Positions 52,777-59,976 of a stretch of 64,000 nt of DNA are shown here, piece after piece. The stretch's first letter is position 1. Each line of letters starts with the position of its first letter. The translations under genes and the position numbers were made by a program. Where the stretch lies: positions 833,748 through 897,747 of the forward strand of contig CALDSU010000005.1 of NCBI GenBank assembly GCA_937924525.1. The letters run 5' to 3'. A model generated the notes under the pieces. That model was not told the DNA's origin. It saw only the letters and a list, made by a program, of their open reading frames with translations, and searched no databases. This DNA is from an uncultured Bryobacteraceae bacterium (lineage in GTDB: Bacteria; Acidobacteriota; Terriglobia; Bryobacterales; Bryobacteraceae).

Positions 52777-52781
52777 CTTGC

Positions 52782-54245
52782 TCACCTCGCTTCTTCCCGC
52801 CGGGCCACCCATGCCACCGTGTTGGCCAGCAGCCGGCGGAAGCCCGGATGTTTCATCGTGGAATCGGAATGTCCCAACTGGATGTACACGACCCGTGCCC
52901 GTGCGTGCGGCCCGACGTAAACCACCGGACGGTCGTTTTCCGGGTGCGTGGTTTCCATCAACACTTCAATCCGGGGCGAGAGGTACATGCCCCGGTAGAG
53001 TTCGTCGTTTACCCAGAGCGGACCCACGCCGCGCAACACCGGATGCCGCTCCTTGCCGCGGACGGGAGCCACCAGAAAGTCCACGTCCTCGTGATACCGG
53101 CTGGCGGCATGGTGGGGAACCGGCTTTACAAAGTACTTGCCACCGGTGACCTCTTCGTACCAATACGGCCAGTCGGTGTAATTGACGATGGCGTGGTGCA
53201 GCGACACCACGCCCTTGCCCGCCTCCACGAATGCTTTCAGCCGCGCCCGCGCTGTTTCGGACGCCGATTCGTGCATGTCGTGGAGCAAGATCGCGTCGTA
53301 GCGCTCCTCCAGCGGACGCCCGAACGCCTCGGCGTGGCTGGCGGCGTGCGTCCACTGAACGCGCCGCAGGCTGTCCACCGCGGCGTAAAATGAGGTCGGA
53401 TAGCTATGGCCGCTGGTCACCACCAGCAGGCGGACCGGCGGCGGTTCGGCGGCTTCCGCCGCGGCGACTTGGCCGCGCGCCGCCCATTCCACTCCCCGGG
53501 CGAACGCCTGCCGCAACCCCTGCTGATACCACGCCATCGCATCGTGGCCGAGCGTGGTGAAGAAGATCCGGCCTTTGCCATAGCGGTGCGTCCAGATGAG
53601 CGGCTCCCGCCGGCCGGTCCCGCCCTGGTCGAGGGGACTCACCGCGTCGGCCAGCACTTCGACGGTGGGCGCGAAGCGCAGCTTGTGATACAGCTCATCG
53701 TTCGCGACAAAGGAAGCGGCCAGCCCCCGGCGCACCGGATGATCCACATCCTTCCATTCCACGGTGAAGACGCCTCGGCGCGCGTGCCCCAGGTCCGCGG
53801 CCGGCCACGTGACGCCAATCATCTGCTGGTAGCCGCGCCAACCCGCGCCGGGCGGACCGTCCCGCCAGCGGCCCTCCCGTTCCTCCATGCCGAAGAACGC
53901 GCCGTAGCTGCCCTGGTGAAAAGACGCGAGACCGCCGCCGTCGCGGACGAAGGCTTCCAGCGCCTCCTCCGCCGGGCGGGGCAGCCGGGGCCCGTTGTAG
54001 TTCAACACCACGACGGCGTAGCCCGCCAGTGCGGCGGCGGTCAGCCCGCGAGGTTCTTCGGTGACGCGCACGTCGAACCGCCCGCTCAACGTCTCCCGCA
54101 GGCACGACGTGGTCTCCTGCCAGCGATGGTGGGGTAGATCGGATTTGCCGGTGATCAGCAGCGCCGGTATCGGCTCGCCCGAAGAGAAAGCCCCGGCCGC
54201 GAGCAGGCCGAAACTCAACAGGGCAGCCCCAGCAGCAAAGCGCAT
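52782..54245 (-). CDS. Exported tandem ThuA-domain protein
   Basis: A 487-residue protein with a signal peptide (MRFAAGAALLSFGLLAAGAFS). It holds two ThuA (trehalose utilisation, GATase1-like) domains. The first covers about 26-255 (ALLITGKSDLPHHRWQ, LASFHQGSYGAFFG, VANDELYHKLRF, FFTTLGHDAMAW). The second covers about 270-480 (LLVVTSGHSYPTSFY, GVVSLHHAIVNYTDWPYWYEE, VNDELYRGMYLSP, VVYIQLGHSDSTM). Each has the NDELY and GH motifs of the family. ThuA in rhizobia works with ThuB (a Gfo/Idh oxidoreductase) on trehalose and related sugars; here too a Gfo/Idh gene follows at five bases. Two domains in one chain is less common than one. Confidence 0.88.
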   Translation of the reverse strand: MRFAAGAALLSFGLLAAGAFSSGEPIPALLITGKSDLPHHRWQETTSCLRETLSGRFDVRVTEEPRGLTAAALAGYAVVVLNYNGPRLPRPAEEALEAFVRDGGGLASFHQGSYGAFFGMEEREGRWRDGPPGAGWRGYQQMIGVTWPAADLGHARRGVFTVEWKDVDHPVRRGLAASFVANDELYHKLRFAPTVEVLADAVSPLDQGGTGRREPLIWTHRYGKGRIFFTTLGHDAMAWYQQGLRQAFARGVEWAARGQVAAAEAAEPPPVRLLVVTSGHSYPTSFYAAVDSLRRVQWTHAASHAEAFGRPLEERYDAILLHDMHESASETARARLKAFVEAGKGVVSLHHAIVNYTDWPYWYEEVTGGKYFVKPVPHHAASRYHEDVDFLVAPVRGKERHPVLRGVGPLWVNDELYRGMYLSPRIEVLMETTHPENDRPVVYVGPHARARVVYIQLGHSDSTMKHPGFRRLLANTVAWVARREEAR

Positions 54246-54334
54246 GCCTGTTCCTTTCTGACGGGAGGCCGGGCGCTCGGGGCTCGCCCCCGGTCCTCCT
54301 CATTGTCGGCAAGCACAAAACAGAACGGAAGGGT

Positions 54335-55432
54335 TCAGGCCGGCGTGTCGGCCGACAACTCGAACAGCGTGTCGCTCATCTCGGCGCACAGTTCCTGCAC
54401 CAGGTCGAGCGCCGCCGAAAACGGTTGCTCTTCATCGCTCCGGTACCACAGCCAGTGCACCCAGCCTCCCCACGGGCGCTGGGTGTCGCACATCCATGTC
54501 AGAATCCGACTCGCGGTCTCCCGGTAACGCGGGTCGCCGGTGTGCCGGTACAATTCCGCCCCGCCCCACATGGTCTTGCAGTTGGCATAGTTCTCCCAGC
54601 GGCCCTCGCCAAGCTTGTGGAAGAAATCGAACAGCGCGCCCGCGCCGGCCAGGTAGCGCCGGTCTCGCGTCGCGTCGTAGAGCTTGGCGAGGAACTTCAT
54701 CGGCTTGCCGATCAGCCAGACAAGTTCCTGCCGCGGGTCGGCTTCGGTGCTCAGACAAAACTGCTTGCGTCCGCGCAGCGCCTGCTGGTCTTCCTCGCCA
54801 AAAACATCGGTCATCAGACCGCGGCCGGCCCGCCAACTGGAAAAGAAGAACCGCCCGGGCTGGGGTTGGGCGTCGAGGATACGCAGCACGAATTCGCCCG
54901 CGCGCGCGGCTTCCTCGATCGCGCCGCAGGCCAGCAACGCCAGACCCGCGGAAGAAGTGCTGGAAGTGTCCTGCAAGTCCGGCGCCACGGCGCCGGTTTC
55001 CAGGTCGTACCGGGAACAGAAGCCGCCTTCGGCCGCCTGAAACCGCCGGATGAAATCCAGGCCTCGCCGGGCCAAGCCATACGCCCCCATCTTCTGGAAT
55101 CCGGCCACCAGCCAGCCATTGGAGTAAATGTAGCGGTTGGCCGGACTGCAAGGCAGATGACCCCATCCCTTAAAGTCGTGCCGGGTGCGGAAATCCCCGT
55201 CGGGTTGGAGATAGCGATGCCGGAAAAGGCTGGCGTAGCGGCGGGCCAGCACCGGTTGGCCCACAGCGGCATAGAGGTAAGGCGCTTTGTAGTGTGAGGC
55301 GATATCTTCGAGAACCGCGATCCGCGCTTCGCTGGCGGCCAGCCAGCGCAACGCCCGCGCGATCGCCGCACAGCACTTCTCGACTGGAACGGCGTGGGAT
55401 AAGGTTTCCATCGGCTTTGCCTTCGCCGTCAT
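54335..55432 (-). CDS. Probable alpha/alpha-toroid protein of unknown function
   Basis: A 365-residue soluble protein from ATG 55432; ATG 55411, with a slightly better ribosome site, is also possible, and the frame is open to 55654. It consists of repeated helical hairpins with Gly/Trp-rich turns (GWGHLPCSPANRYIYSNGWL, GAYGLARRGLDFIRRFQ, FCSRYDLETGAVAPDLQ, ALLACGAIEEAARAGEF, GGAELYRHTGDPRYRETASRI). This resembles (alpha/alpha)6 toroid enzymes such as terpene cyclase-like or glycan epimerase/lyase-like proteins. No known catalytic motif (DxDD, QW) is obvious. It lacks a signal peptide. It is separated from the ThuA gene by 89 bases on the same strand. Function is not assigned. Confidence 0.7.
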   Translation of the reverse strand: MTAKAKPMETLSHAVPVEKCCAAIARALRWLAASEARIAVLEDIASHYKAPYLYAAVGQPVLARRYASLFRHRYLQPDGDFRTRHDFKGWGHLPCSPANRYIYSNGWLVAGFQKMGAYGLARRGLDFIRRFQAAEGGFCSRYDLETGAVAPDLQDTSSTSSAGLALLACGAIEEAARAGEFVLRILDAQPQPGRFFFSSWRAGRGLMTDVFGEEDQQALRGRKQFCLSTEADPRQELVWLIGKPMKFLAKLYDATRDRRYLAGAGALFDFFHKLGEGRWENYANCKTMWGGAELYRHTGDPRYRETASRILTWMCDTQRPWGGWVHWLWYRSDEEQPFSAALDLVQELCAEMSDTLFELSADTPA

Positions 55433-55637
55433 CCCTATAACATTTCCCGGGCTCGAAGAACAGGGTGGCCCGGTGACGGCCGCCAGGCAGTTGAGACACG
55501 TCCGCCGGGAGATTCTTGCACGCGTGTGCCGGGCAGAGACACATTTTGCACTTTGCTTCGTCTGATTCCACAGCACTTGTGATTTGGCAATGCAAGTGCA
55601 AAGTAGGTTAGCCGGAACAGGGAGCGGAGGAACGCAC

Positions 55638-55865
55638 TTGAGCGCGATGTCCATTTCGAAGCGAGGGCTGGCGCTGATCGCCGGGTTGGTGGTGGTGCTT
55701 TGGGGTTGTGTGTGGGCGGAGCGATGGCTCCTGGGCCAGGCGAAACAGAACCTGTTCCAGGCTGCTCGCCAAGTGCGGACTCTGAAGATGCGCCGCGTCC
55801 TCGAACCGGCCGCCTTCCCTCCAAACCCGCGGTCCGTGCCCGCCCAACGCGGCTTACTGGGATAG
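55638..55865 (+). CDS. Small single-pass membrane protein, unknown
   Basis: A 75-residue frame starting at TTG 55638, preceded by GGAGG seven bases upstream; ATG 55647 is the alternative. One membrane helix (RGLALIAGLVVVLWGCVWAERWLL) is followed by a short soluble tail that ends in AQRGLLG. It overlaps the end of the convergent gene at 55854 by 12 bases. The start signal and the helix make it plausible, but nothing supports a function. Confidence 0.45.
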   Translation: MSAMSISKRGLALIAGLVVVLWGCVWAERWLLGQAKQNLFQAARQVRTLKMRRVLEPAAFPPNPRSVPAQRGLLG

Positions 55866-56462
55866 CGGAATCTCGGCGTAGAAGAGCTCTTTTCCCGAAC
55901 CCGCTTCGCGCATTCCGGTCACGTAAAGCTGCGCGCCAGGCTGGAAGCCGGCTTCAAAGTAAAAGAAGCCGCTGGCCTCCTGGCCGTCCGGCAGCAGGCG
56001 CGCGGCAAACGCCCGAACTTCAATAGAGCCGTCGGCGAGCGGGTTTTTCTTCCGGCTGATGCGGGGGCCGCCGCCGGGAATCGGGCCGCCGGCGTCGTAC
56101 TTCGGCCGGCCGGGTCCCTGCGCATACGGCACCTCCGCCGCCGGGGTCGCCGCCACGCGCCCGCCGCGCGGGGTGACGTATTCCAGCCGCAGGCCGGTCA
56201 GGTCGAGGGTCTTGCCCGTGCCATTGTGCATCACCAAGAGGATCGGCAAGATGCCGTAGCGATTCGGATTCACCTTGCCAAACGCGGTGCGCGTCAACGT
56301 CTCCGCGTCATAGGCCACCGCCGCTAGCGTAACCTTCTCCACGGTCTGTTTGTTCGGGTACGAAGCCGCCGGGTTCGCCTTGAACGGCGCATCTTTGTCG
56401 GCAAACCCCGGGATCGCGAAGGCCAGAGCCGCTACAATCGTGCCGTTGAAGCTGCGTTTCAT
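55854..56462 (-). CDS. Small exported conserved-type protein, unknown
   Basis: A 202-residue protein with a signal peptide (MKRSFNGTIVAALAFAIPGFA). The mature part is beta-rich (VEKVTLAAVAYDAETL, YGILPILLVMHNGTGKTLDLTGLRLEYV, ASGFFYFEAGFQPGAQLYVTGM), with a flexible Pro/Gly stretch in the middle (GPGRPKYDAGGPIPGGGPR). The sandwich-like pattern recalls small periplasmic domains with a DUF4352-like or FixG-like look, but I cannot assign a family. The start codon is shared in antisense with the beginning of waaA-lpxK, so the two genes are head to head with overlap; their 5' ends may influence each other. Confidence 0.7.
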   Translation of the reverse strand: MKRSFNGTIVAALAFAIPGFADKDAPFKANPAASYPNKQTVEKVTLAAVAYDAETLTRTAFGKVNPNRYGILPILLVMHNGTGKTLDLTGLRLEYVTPRGGRVAATPAAEVPYAQGPGRPKYDAGGPIPGGGPRISRKKNPLADGSIEVRAFAARLLPDGQEASGFFYFEAGFQPGAQLYVTGMREAGSGKELFYAEIPLSQ

Positions 56463-58755
56463 AGAGTGCCTCTACCGGCTGGCAACCCTTGCCGCGCTGC
56501 CGCTGGTTCTCCTCTATTTTGCCCTACGCGCGCTCCGGCAGCCTGCGTATTGGACAACTATCCCGCAACGGCTCGGGTTTTTACCGGCCACCGTGCGACA
56601 GACTGCGGCGGGCGCCGTTTGGTTGCATGCGGTTTCCGTGGGAGAGGTGCTGGCCGCCGTCGAACTGCTTCGGCTGATTCGCGCCGCTTCGCCCGGGTCG
56701 CCGGTCTTTGTTTCGGTGGCGACGCTGGCCGGCCGGGCGCTGGCCGGGGAAAGGCTGAAAGACCTTGCCGACGCCGTCTTCTACGCCCCGCTCGACTGGG
56801 TGTTCGCCGTCCGGCGAACGTTGCGCCGGATCCGGCCGAACGTGGTGGTCGTTCTGGAGACAGAGATTTGGCCGAACTGGTACGCCGAGATCAAGCGCGC
56901 GGGGTGCGGCCTCGTGCTGGTCAACGGGCGGATCTCGGACCGGGCCCGGCCTCGCTACCGCTTGGCCCGCTGGCTGTTTCAGGCCCCCCTCAGCCGCCCC
57001 GACGCGATTCTGGCGCAAAGCGAAGAAATGCGCCGCCGCTTCCTCGAGGCTGGCGCGCCCGCCGGCCGCGTCTCGGTGGGCGGGAATCTGAAGTACGACA
57101 TTCGCCCGGCCGCTCCGCCGCGCGAGGTGCTCGCGTGGCTGGCGGCGCTCCCGCCCCACCGCACATGGATCGCCGCCAGCACCATGCCTCCCGATGAGGA
57201 AGAGATCGTCATCCGGACGTTCGTCCAACTGGCGGCGAGCCACCCCGACCTGTTGCTGATTCTGGCGCCCCGTAAACCGGAGCGTTTTGAGCGGACGGCG
57301 GAACTGCTCCGGGCGGCGGGCGTGCGCTGGGTCCGCCGCTCCGGCTTGCGCGAGTCCCTGGCGTTGCCCGGGGTCCTGCTGCTCGACACCATCGGCGAGT
57401 TGAGCGGCCTGTTCGCCGTCGCGGACGTGGTTTTCGTGGGAGGCAGCCTGGTGCCTTGGGGCGGTCACAACCTGCTGGAACCCGCGGTGTTCTCCAAGCC
57501 CATCGTAACCGGGCCCCACCTGATGAATTTTCAGGAAATGGCGGATTTGTTTCGCGCGCGGCAAGCCTTGTGGGAAGTAGCATCCGCCGAGGGGCTGGCC
57601 GCGGCGGTTGCGGCACTGCTTGACGACCCTCCGCGCGCGCGGGCGCTGGGGGAGCGCGCCTGGTCGTGCGCCGAGGCCGAGCGCGGCGCCGCCGGGCGCG
57701 CGCTGGAAGCAGTGCGGACCGCGTACGCGAACGCCCTGGTCTGCGTGCCTTCCGCGGGGAACTGGCTGGCATGGCCGCTGGCCCGGCTCTGGCAGATCGG
57801 CGGCGTCATCAAGCGCCGCCTCGACTGGTGGCGGCAGCGGCGGCTCCCGGCGCCGGTGGTGAGCGTCGGCAACCTGGCCATGGGCGGTACGGGCAAGACT
57901 CCCTTCACCGCCTGGCTGGCCGAGGCGCTGGATGCCGGGGTGCTGACCCGCGGCTACCGTCGGCAATCCCGCGCGATCAGAGTCTTCGCCCGGGGCGTTA
58001 CCGCTTCGGTGGCCGAAACCGGTGATGAAGCGCAAATCTTTCTGCGACGGCGGATTCGGCTGGTCGCTATCGGCGCGGACCGCTTCCTGGCCGGCCAGTT
58101 GGCCCTCGAATCCGGCGGCCCGCCCTGTTTCGTCCTCGACGACGGATTCCAACATGCCCGCCTGCACCGCGACGTGGACATTGTGCTGGTGGACGCTTTG
58201 GACCCGCTGGGCGGAGGCGACGTATTTCCGCGCGGCCGACTGCGGGAACCGTGCGCCGCGTTGCGCCGCGCGGACCTGCTGGTGATCACCCGCTTGCCGG
58301 AGTTCGGCTGCCCGGGCGTCGAGCGCTGGCTTCGGCGGTGGAACGCGACAGCCCCCGTCTTTCGTGTGCGTACCCGCGCGCACGGCTGGGTTCGCGGTCG
58401 CGGTTCCGCCCGGTTTGCCGCCCAGGAGCTGCCTCCTGGCCCTTGCGTCGCTTTTTGCGGCCTCGCCAATCCCGAGCCGTTCCGGCGTTCGCTCCGCGAA
58501 CTGGGCGTGCGCCCGGTGCGCACCTTCGTCTTTCCGGATCACCACCGTTATCGCCCCGGAGAGATCGCGCGGATGTGGCAGTTGGCCCCTATCGCGCTGA
58601 CCACCGAAAAGGACGCCGCCAACCTTGGCGAACTGTTGGACGACCGCATCTTCTGGCTTGAGATCGGCGTCGAGATGGACGACGAGGCCGCCTTCCGGCG
58701 CGCCCTTGACTCCCTGCTGGCGCGCGCAGGGAATCGCGAGGAGCCCGTGCCTTAG
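56440..58755 (+). CDS. Fusion of Kdo transferase (WaaA/KdtA) and lipid A 4'-kinase (LpxK)
   Basis: A 771-residue bifunctional protein of lipid A assembly. Residues about 1-425 are Kdo transferase: an N-terminal membrane anchor (YRLATLAALPLVLLYFALRAL), WLHAVSVGEVLAAVELLRL with the catalytic Glu of SVGE, LETEIWPNWY, LVNGRISDRA and FVGGSLVPWGGHNLLEPAVF. Residues about 435-771 are LpxK: PVVSVGNLAMGGTGKTPF (P-loop at about 477-486), LTRGYRR, and DDGFQHARLHRDVDIVLVD at about 567. LpxK phosphorylates tetraacyldisaccharide; WaaA then adds Kdo, so successive steps lie on one chain. In E. coli they are separate proteins. The start is uncertain (GTG 56440 or TTG 56446), since the frame is open upstream across the head-to-head gene. 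Confidence 0.92.
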   Translation: MPLKLRFIECLYRLATLAALPLVLLYFALRALRQPAYWTTIPQRLGFLPATVRQTAAGAVWLHAVSVGEVLAAVELLRLIRAASPGSPVFVSVATLAGRALAGERLKDLADAVFYAPLDWVFAVRRTLRRIRPNVVVVLETEIWPNWYAEIKRAGCGLVLVNGRISDRARPRYRLARWLFQAPLSRPDAILAQSEEMRRRFLEAGAPAGRVSVGGNLKYDIRPAAPPREVLAWLAALPPHRTWIAASTMPPDEEEIVIRTFVQLAASHPDLLLILAPRKPERFERTAELLRAAGVRWVRRSGLRESLALPGVLLLDTIGELSGLFAVADVVFVGGSLVPWGGHNLLEPAVFSKPIVTGPHLMNFQEMADLFRARQALWEVASAEGLAAAVAALLDDPPRARALGERAWSCAEAERGAAGRALEAVRTAYANALVCVPSAGNWLAWPLARLWQIGGVIKRRLDWWRQRRLPAPVVSVGNLAMGGTGKTPFTAWLAEALDAGVLTRGYRRQSRAIRVFARGVTASVAETGDEAQIFLRRRIRLVAIGADRFLAGQLALESGGPPCFVLDDGFQHARLHRDVDIVLVDALDPLGGGDVFPRGRLREPCAALRRADLLVITRLPEFGCPGVERWLRRWNATAPVFRVRTRAHGWVRGRGSARFAAQELPPGPCVAFCGLANPEPFRRSLRELGVRPVRTFVFPDHHRYRPGEIARMWQLAPIALTTEKDAANLGELLDDRIFWLEIGVEMDDEAAFRRALDSLLARAGNREEPVP

Positions 58756-58889
58756 AGCCCGAAAAGGCCTTCTCCCTGCCGCGCGCGGCTCTTCGTTTCA
58801 CTCGTTTCCGGCTGAACCGCGCCTGCGAGGGAAGCACCTCTGCCTTCCCTACGGATCGCGCGGCTCGTAGAATGGCAGGCGAGGACGTG

Positions 58890-59828
58890 ATGCGCGTGCG
58901 AGCCGGGTGGTGGCTTATGGTGGCAGCCGCGGCTGTGGCGGCGCCGCGCGGGTACGAGATCTTCGGCCAACTAGACCCGCCGGGGCCGGCAGCGGTTACG
59001 CTTCATCACGTACCCACACCGTTCGCCGCTTCCGCGCTGGCGGGTTTGGACGGGAAATTCCGGTTTGCCGGACTCCAGCCCGGTGCGTACACCATCACCG
59101 CGTTTGTCCCCGGACGCACGGAAGGACGCCTGACCGTGGACGTGGGACCAAGCTCGGCCGATTCCCGGGGACGGGTCAGCGTCCGGGTGACGATGGAGGA
59201 GTCGCGCGAGGCGATCGAGAGCGGCAGCCGCGTCTCCGCGCGTCAACTGGCGATTCCGGCCAAGGCCCGCCGCGATTTCGAACGGGCGCTCCAGAGGCTA
59301 TCTCAACACGACGTACCCGGCGCCATCAAGCTGCTCGAAAGGGCCGTGGCGGAAGCGCCGCATTTCGCCGCCGCCTGGAATCACCTGGGCACCATCGCGT
59401 ATCAAACGCAGAACTACCCGCTGGCCGAGCGGCACTTCCGCCGCGGATTGGAGGCGGACAGCGAGGCGTACGAACCGCTGGTCAATCTGGGGGGTGTGCT
59501 GTTGAACTTGGGCCGGCCGGACGAGGCGCGGTCTTACAACCTGTATGCGGTGCTGAAGAGGCCGCGGGATCCGCTGGCGCAATCGCAGTTGGGAATGACC
59601 TACTTCCTGTTGAGCCGCTGGCAGGAAGCCGAGAAGCATCTCCGGGAGGCGATCCGCCTGGATCCGGGTCACTTTTCGCACCCGCAACTGATGTTGGCGG
59701 AGATTCTCCAACACCGCGGCGACCGGGCCGGCGCGGCGGCGCAACTGGAGGAGTTTCTGCGCCTGCATCCCGATGCGCCGGTGGCCGGGAGCTTGCGTGA
59801 GCGAGTCGCGGAACTGCGGCGGAGGTGA
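58890..59828 (+). CDS. Exported TPR-repeat protein with beta-sandwich N-terminal domain
   Basis: A 312-residue protein from ATG 58890 (GAGG just upstream); ATG 58872 is also possible. A signal peptide (VRAGWWLMVAAAAVAAP) leads to a carboxypeptidase-regulatory-like beta domain at about 20-105 (YEIFGQLDPPGPAAVTL, FRFAGLQPGAYTITAFVPG). Then about five TPR repeats follow (AIKLLERAVAEAPHFAAAWN, LGTIAYQTQNYPLAERHFRRGL, LGGVLLNLGRPDEARSYNLY, LGMTYFLLSRWQEAEKHLREAI, LAEILQHRGDRAGAAAQLEEFL). TPRs form protein-protein scaffolds; here the setting is periplasmic. No partner can be named. It stands between waaA-lpxK and tRNA-Val. Confidence 0.85.
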   Translation: MRVRAGWWLMVAAAAVAAPRGYEIFGQLDPPGPAAVTLHHVPTPFAASALAGLDGKFRFAGLQPGAYTITAFVPGRTEGRLTVDVGPSSADSRGRVSVRVTMEESREAIESGSRVSARQLAIPAKARRDFERALQRLSQHDVPGAIKLLERAVAEAPHFAAAWNHLGTIAYQTQNYPLAERHFRRGLEADSEAYEPLVNLGGVLLNLGRPDEARSYNLYAVLKRPRDPLAQSQLGMTYFLLSRWQEAEKHLREAIRLDPGHFSHPQLMLAEILQHRGDRAGAAAQLEEFLRLHPDAPVAGSLRERVAELRRR

Positions 59829-59850
59829 CGAAGGAGCTACCGCGGCAGGA

Positions 59851-59927
59851 TGGTGGGCGCGCAGGGACTCGAACCCCGGACCTCTTCCGTGTGAAGGAAG
59901 CGCTCTAACCAACTGAGCTACGCGCCC
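59851..59927 (-). tRNA. tRNA-Val (anticodon CAC)
   Basis: Acceptor stem GGGCGCG pairs with CGCGCCC, followed by discriminator A and an encoded CCA. The anticodon stem-loop CTTCC-TTCACAC-GGAAG gives CAC (valine, GUG). D arm with GTTGGTTAGA and T loop TTCGAGT are normal. The T stem has one C-T mismatch at the 50-64 pair. Promoter boxes are not obvious. Confidence 0.95.
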
Positions 59928-59976
59928 GGCGGAGCAACTCTGATCATACCGCAGAACGGCGGTGCGCGGCGGCAGG

